Below the pieces are notes generated by a model, which did not search any database, was not told where the DNA came from, and worked only from the letters and a program-made list of their open reading frames with translations. The position numbers and the translations under genes are program-made. Below, in pieces: positions 62,432-64,000 of a DNA stretch of 64,000 bases (the stretch's first letter is position 1; each line of letters starts with the position of its first letter). Source of the stretch: Prostheceraeus crozeri (lineage: Eukaryota; Platyhelminthes; Polycladida; Euryleptidae); assembly GCA_907163375.1 (NCBI GenBank), contig CAJQUW010003405.1:1-64000 (forward strand). Reading direction: 5' to 3'.

Positions 62432-62774
62432 TAGGACCTGTCGAAATTTCTCTAGCTTGTTAATTGTGAATCACATGTTGTAGACCCTATATTTAGTAAG
62501 CTATAAGTTTATAGAATGCTAGAAGAGATCGTAGCCTACCATCTCTTTATGGAAGATGGTCAGCAGATAGTCTTTCCCATTTTTTTATCCTTAGCCTTAT
62601 TTTATATGTGCAGTAATATCACTGCAATATAGTGACATTATCCGTTGAAATGTCCATCATATCAGTTATGTAATAGCGAGCTGAAATCGTCCGGATGTCA
62701 AGCTTATCCGCTGATAAGATGTGGATCTCTCTGAAATAACCGTCTGCTTTCAGTGGCAGATACATTCCCAGGCC

Positions 62775-62990
62775 CTGGCACTCCGGCAGCCAGAACAATT
62801 TTCTGCAGGACGAGGCCGAAAATTTGACTTTCACAGAATGATGGACACCCTATGCCTACTACGAATATGCACGTCTGCCGAGTTCTAGTGAGTTCATTTT
62901 CTTGTCAGACACGATCAAAGAAATACACATGTAAATCTAATGGGACGTAGATTGCAGTTTTTATTTACCAAAAGGAAATTTTCTTTGTTT
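62775..62990 (+). repeat. Dispersed repeat B, copy 2
   Basis: The homologue of 56205-56430 in the same orientation. Confidence 0.8.
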
Positions 62991-64000
62991 TCTGTTATCA
63001 ACTAGAAACTATAAAATCTAGAGCCACAATTTTTGCATAACTCGATCTGCTCTCATTATGCAGAGATTTTCTCTCATTACGACAAATCTAACAGCGCACT
63101 CATCATGACGATGCCTCATTAATCCTCGGAGTTTGATTCCTTATCCTGGTGACCTATGAATAAATTGATTTAGTGAATCAAGCGTCGCTGAAGTCCAGGC
63201 TATCGTAGACGATACTCTATTAATTAGAACAGGCCATTTCTTTAACAGTGATGATATGTCCATGCACATCGATGATCTTTAACCCCTTGACTGCTATTGA
63301 CTAGGTATTCTAGTCATGGCTTGTGTAATCCTGTGTGCGGCTCTAAAATGGTCACTTTAACCGCTTGTGTGCTGTAGATTTTGTTAACAGATTACAAGAA
63401 TGATTCCCATCGTGATAATTATCCACAAACAATTTACAAATTCGATGTCTGAGCTAATTTGGTTACATAATAACCGCTTCGCAGAAATTTCAAAATAAAT
63501 GTAAAATGGAATATCGCTTTTATTCTATTTTTATCAAATTAGCATTGCAATTTAGAAATGACAAATTATCCAAATCCACTGTGCTCTTTCTCATAGGCAC
63601 TATTTCTTTTTTCTTGTTTCAATTTAACTTTTTCTTAGTTAAATTTAATTAACGATTTATTATTATGTTGATAATTGCTTTCTAATATTCTGTTATCGTA
63701 ACTTGCATTATCATTAATTTTTCTTATCAAATTAAAACTTTCCAGAGAGACCTTTGTGTTTTCCAACACAAAATATAATATATGATTGACCGGCCAATGA
63801 AATTTGTATTATAAGCGAATACGTGTAGGGATTTTTAAGTAATAGATCCCATTCCAAGTATAACTTCAATAATAAAAAGTCAACATTTCGCTTCTGTAAG
63901 TATATTCAAATGAGCATATCATTAGAAAGCAAACTAGAAATCCCATTCTAAATTTGTATATTTTACATTGAATATAATTACATTATTGTTCGACGTATTT
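62991..64000. other. AT-rich non-coding stretch
   Basis: No gene or repeat signature is visible to the window end. Confidence 0.4.

Overview
This is eukaryotic DNA from an invertebrate animal. A DEG/ENaC-type ion-channel exon and a seven-transmembrane receptor point to Metazoa; the phylum cannot be fixed from the window. Most of the sequence is mobile DNA, much of it nested.

Region 1 (1 to about 19,160) is a nearly complete Polinton/Maverick (adintovirus-like) element, cut by the window at its left terminal inverted repeat (TIR). Its main genes are all open. A leftward block (7270 to 1788) carries virion genes: a fibre-like protein, a coiled-coil protein, a 57-residue protein, two hydrophobic virion-core candidates, the major capsid protein, and an integrase whose N-terminus is a parvovirus-type phospholipase A2 domain. 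A rightward block (7461 to 17560) carries a zinc-finger protein, a membrane-anchored ATPase, protein-primed DNA polymerase B, an unknown protein, the minor capsid protein and the packaging ATPase. The maturation protease lies alone near the left end, and a two-pass membrane protein begins inside the right TIR. Short palindromic repeats are scattered between genes and also lie in frame inside them.

Region 2 (19,160 to 32,760) starts with a gag-like LINE ORF1 fragment that the Polinton abuts. It continues with GA-rich simple repeats that bound two CR1-like LINE copies in head-to-tail order. The first copy is nearly full length, with PHD/CCHC ORF1 and endonuclease-RT ORF2, and is frameshifted. 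The second is 5'-truncated and split by a 1.56 kb Tc1 element at a TA.

Region 3 (32,760 to 57,310) is a mosaic: two inverted pairs of tRNA-derived SINEs (one family carries a hammerhead-ribozyme motif), Tc1 remnants, Penelope-like fragments and MITEs sharing CACTGTAAA termini. It also holds an isolated DEG/ENaC exon and an RLE-type LINE. That LINE is interrupted by a 4.29 kb DNA element with an 8-bp target duplication, which itself contains a truncated LINE with an 18-bp duplication.

Region 4 (57,310 to 64,000) holds an intact intronless class-A GPCR (58178-59254), a minisatellite upstream of it, a 40-bp perfect palindrome and more MITE or dispersed repeats. Otherwise it is featureless AT-rich DNA.
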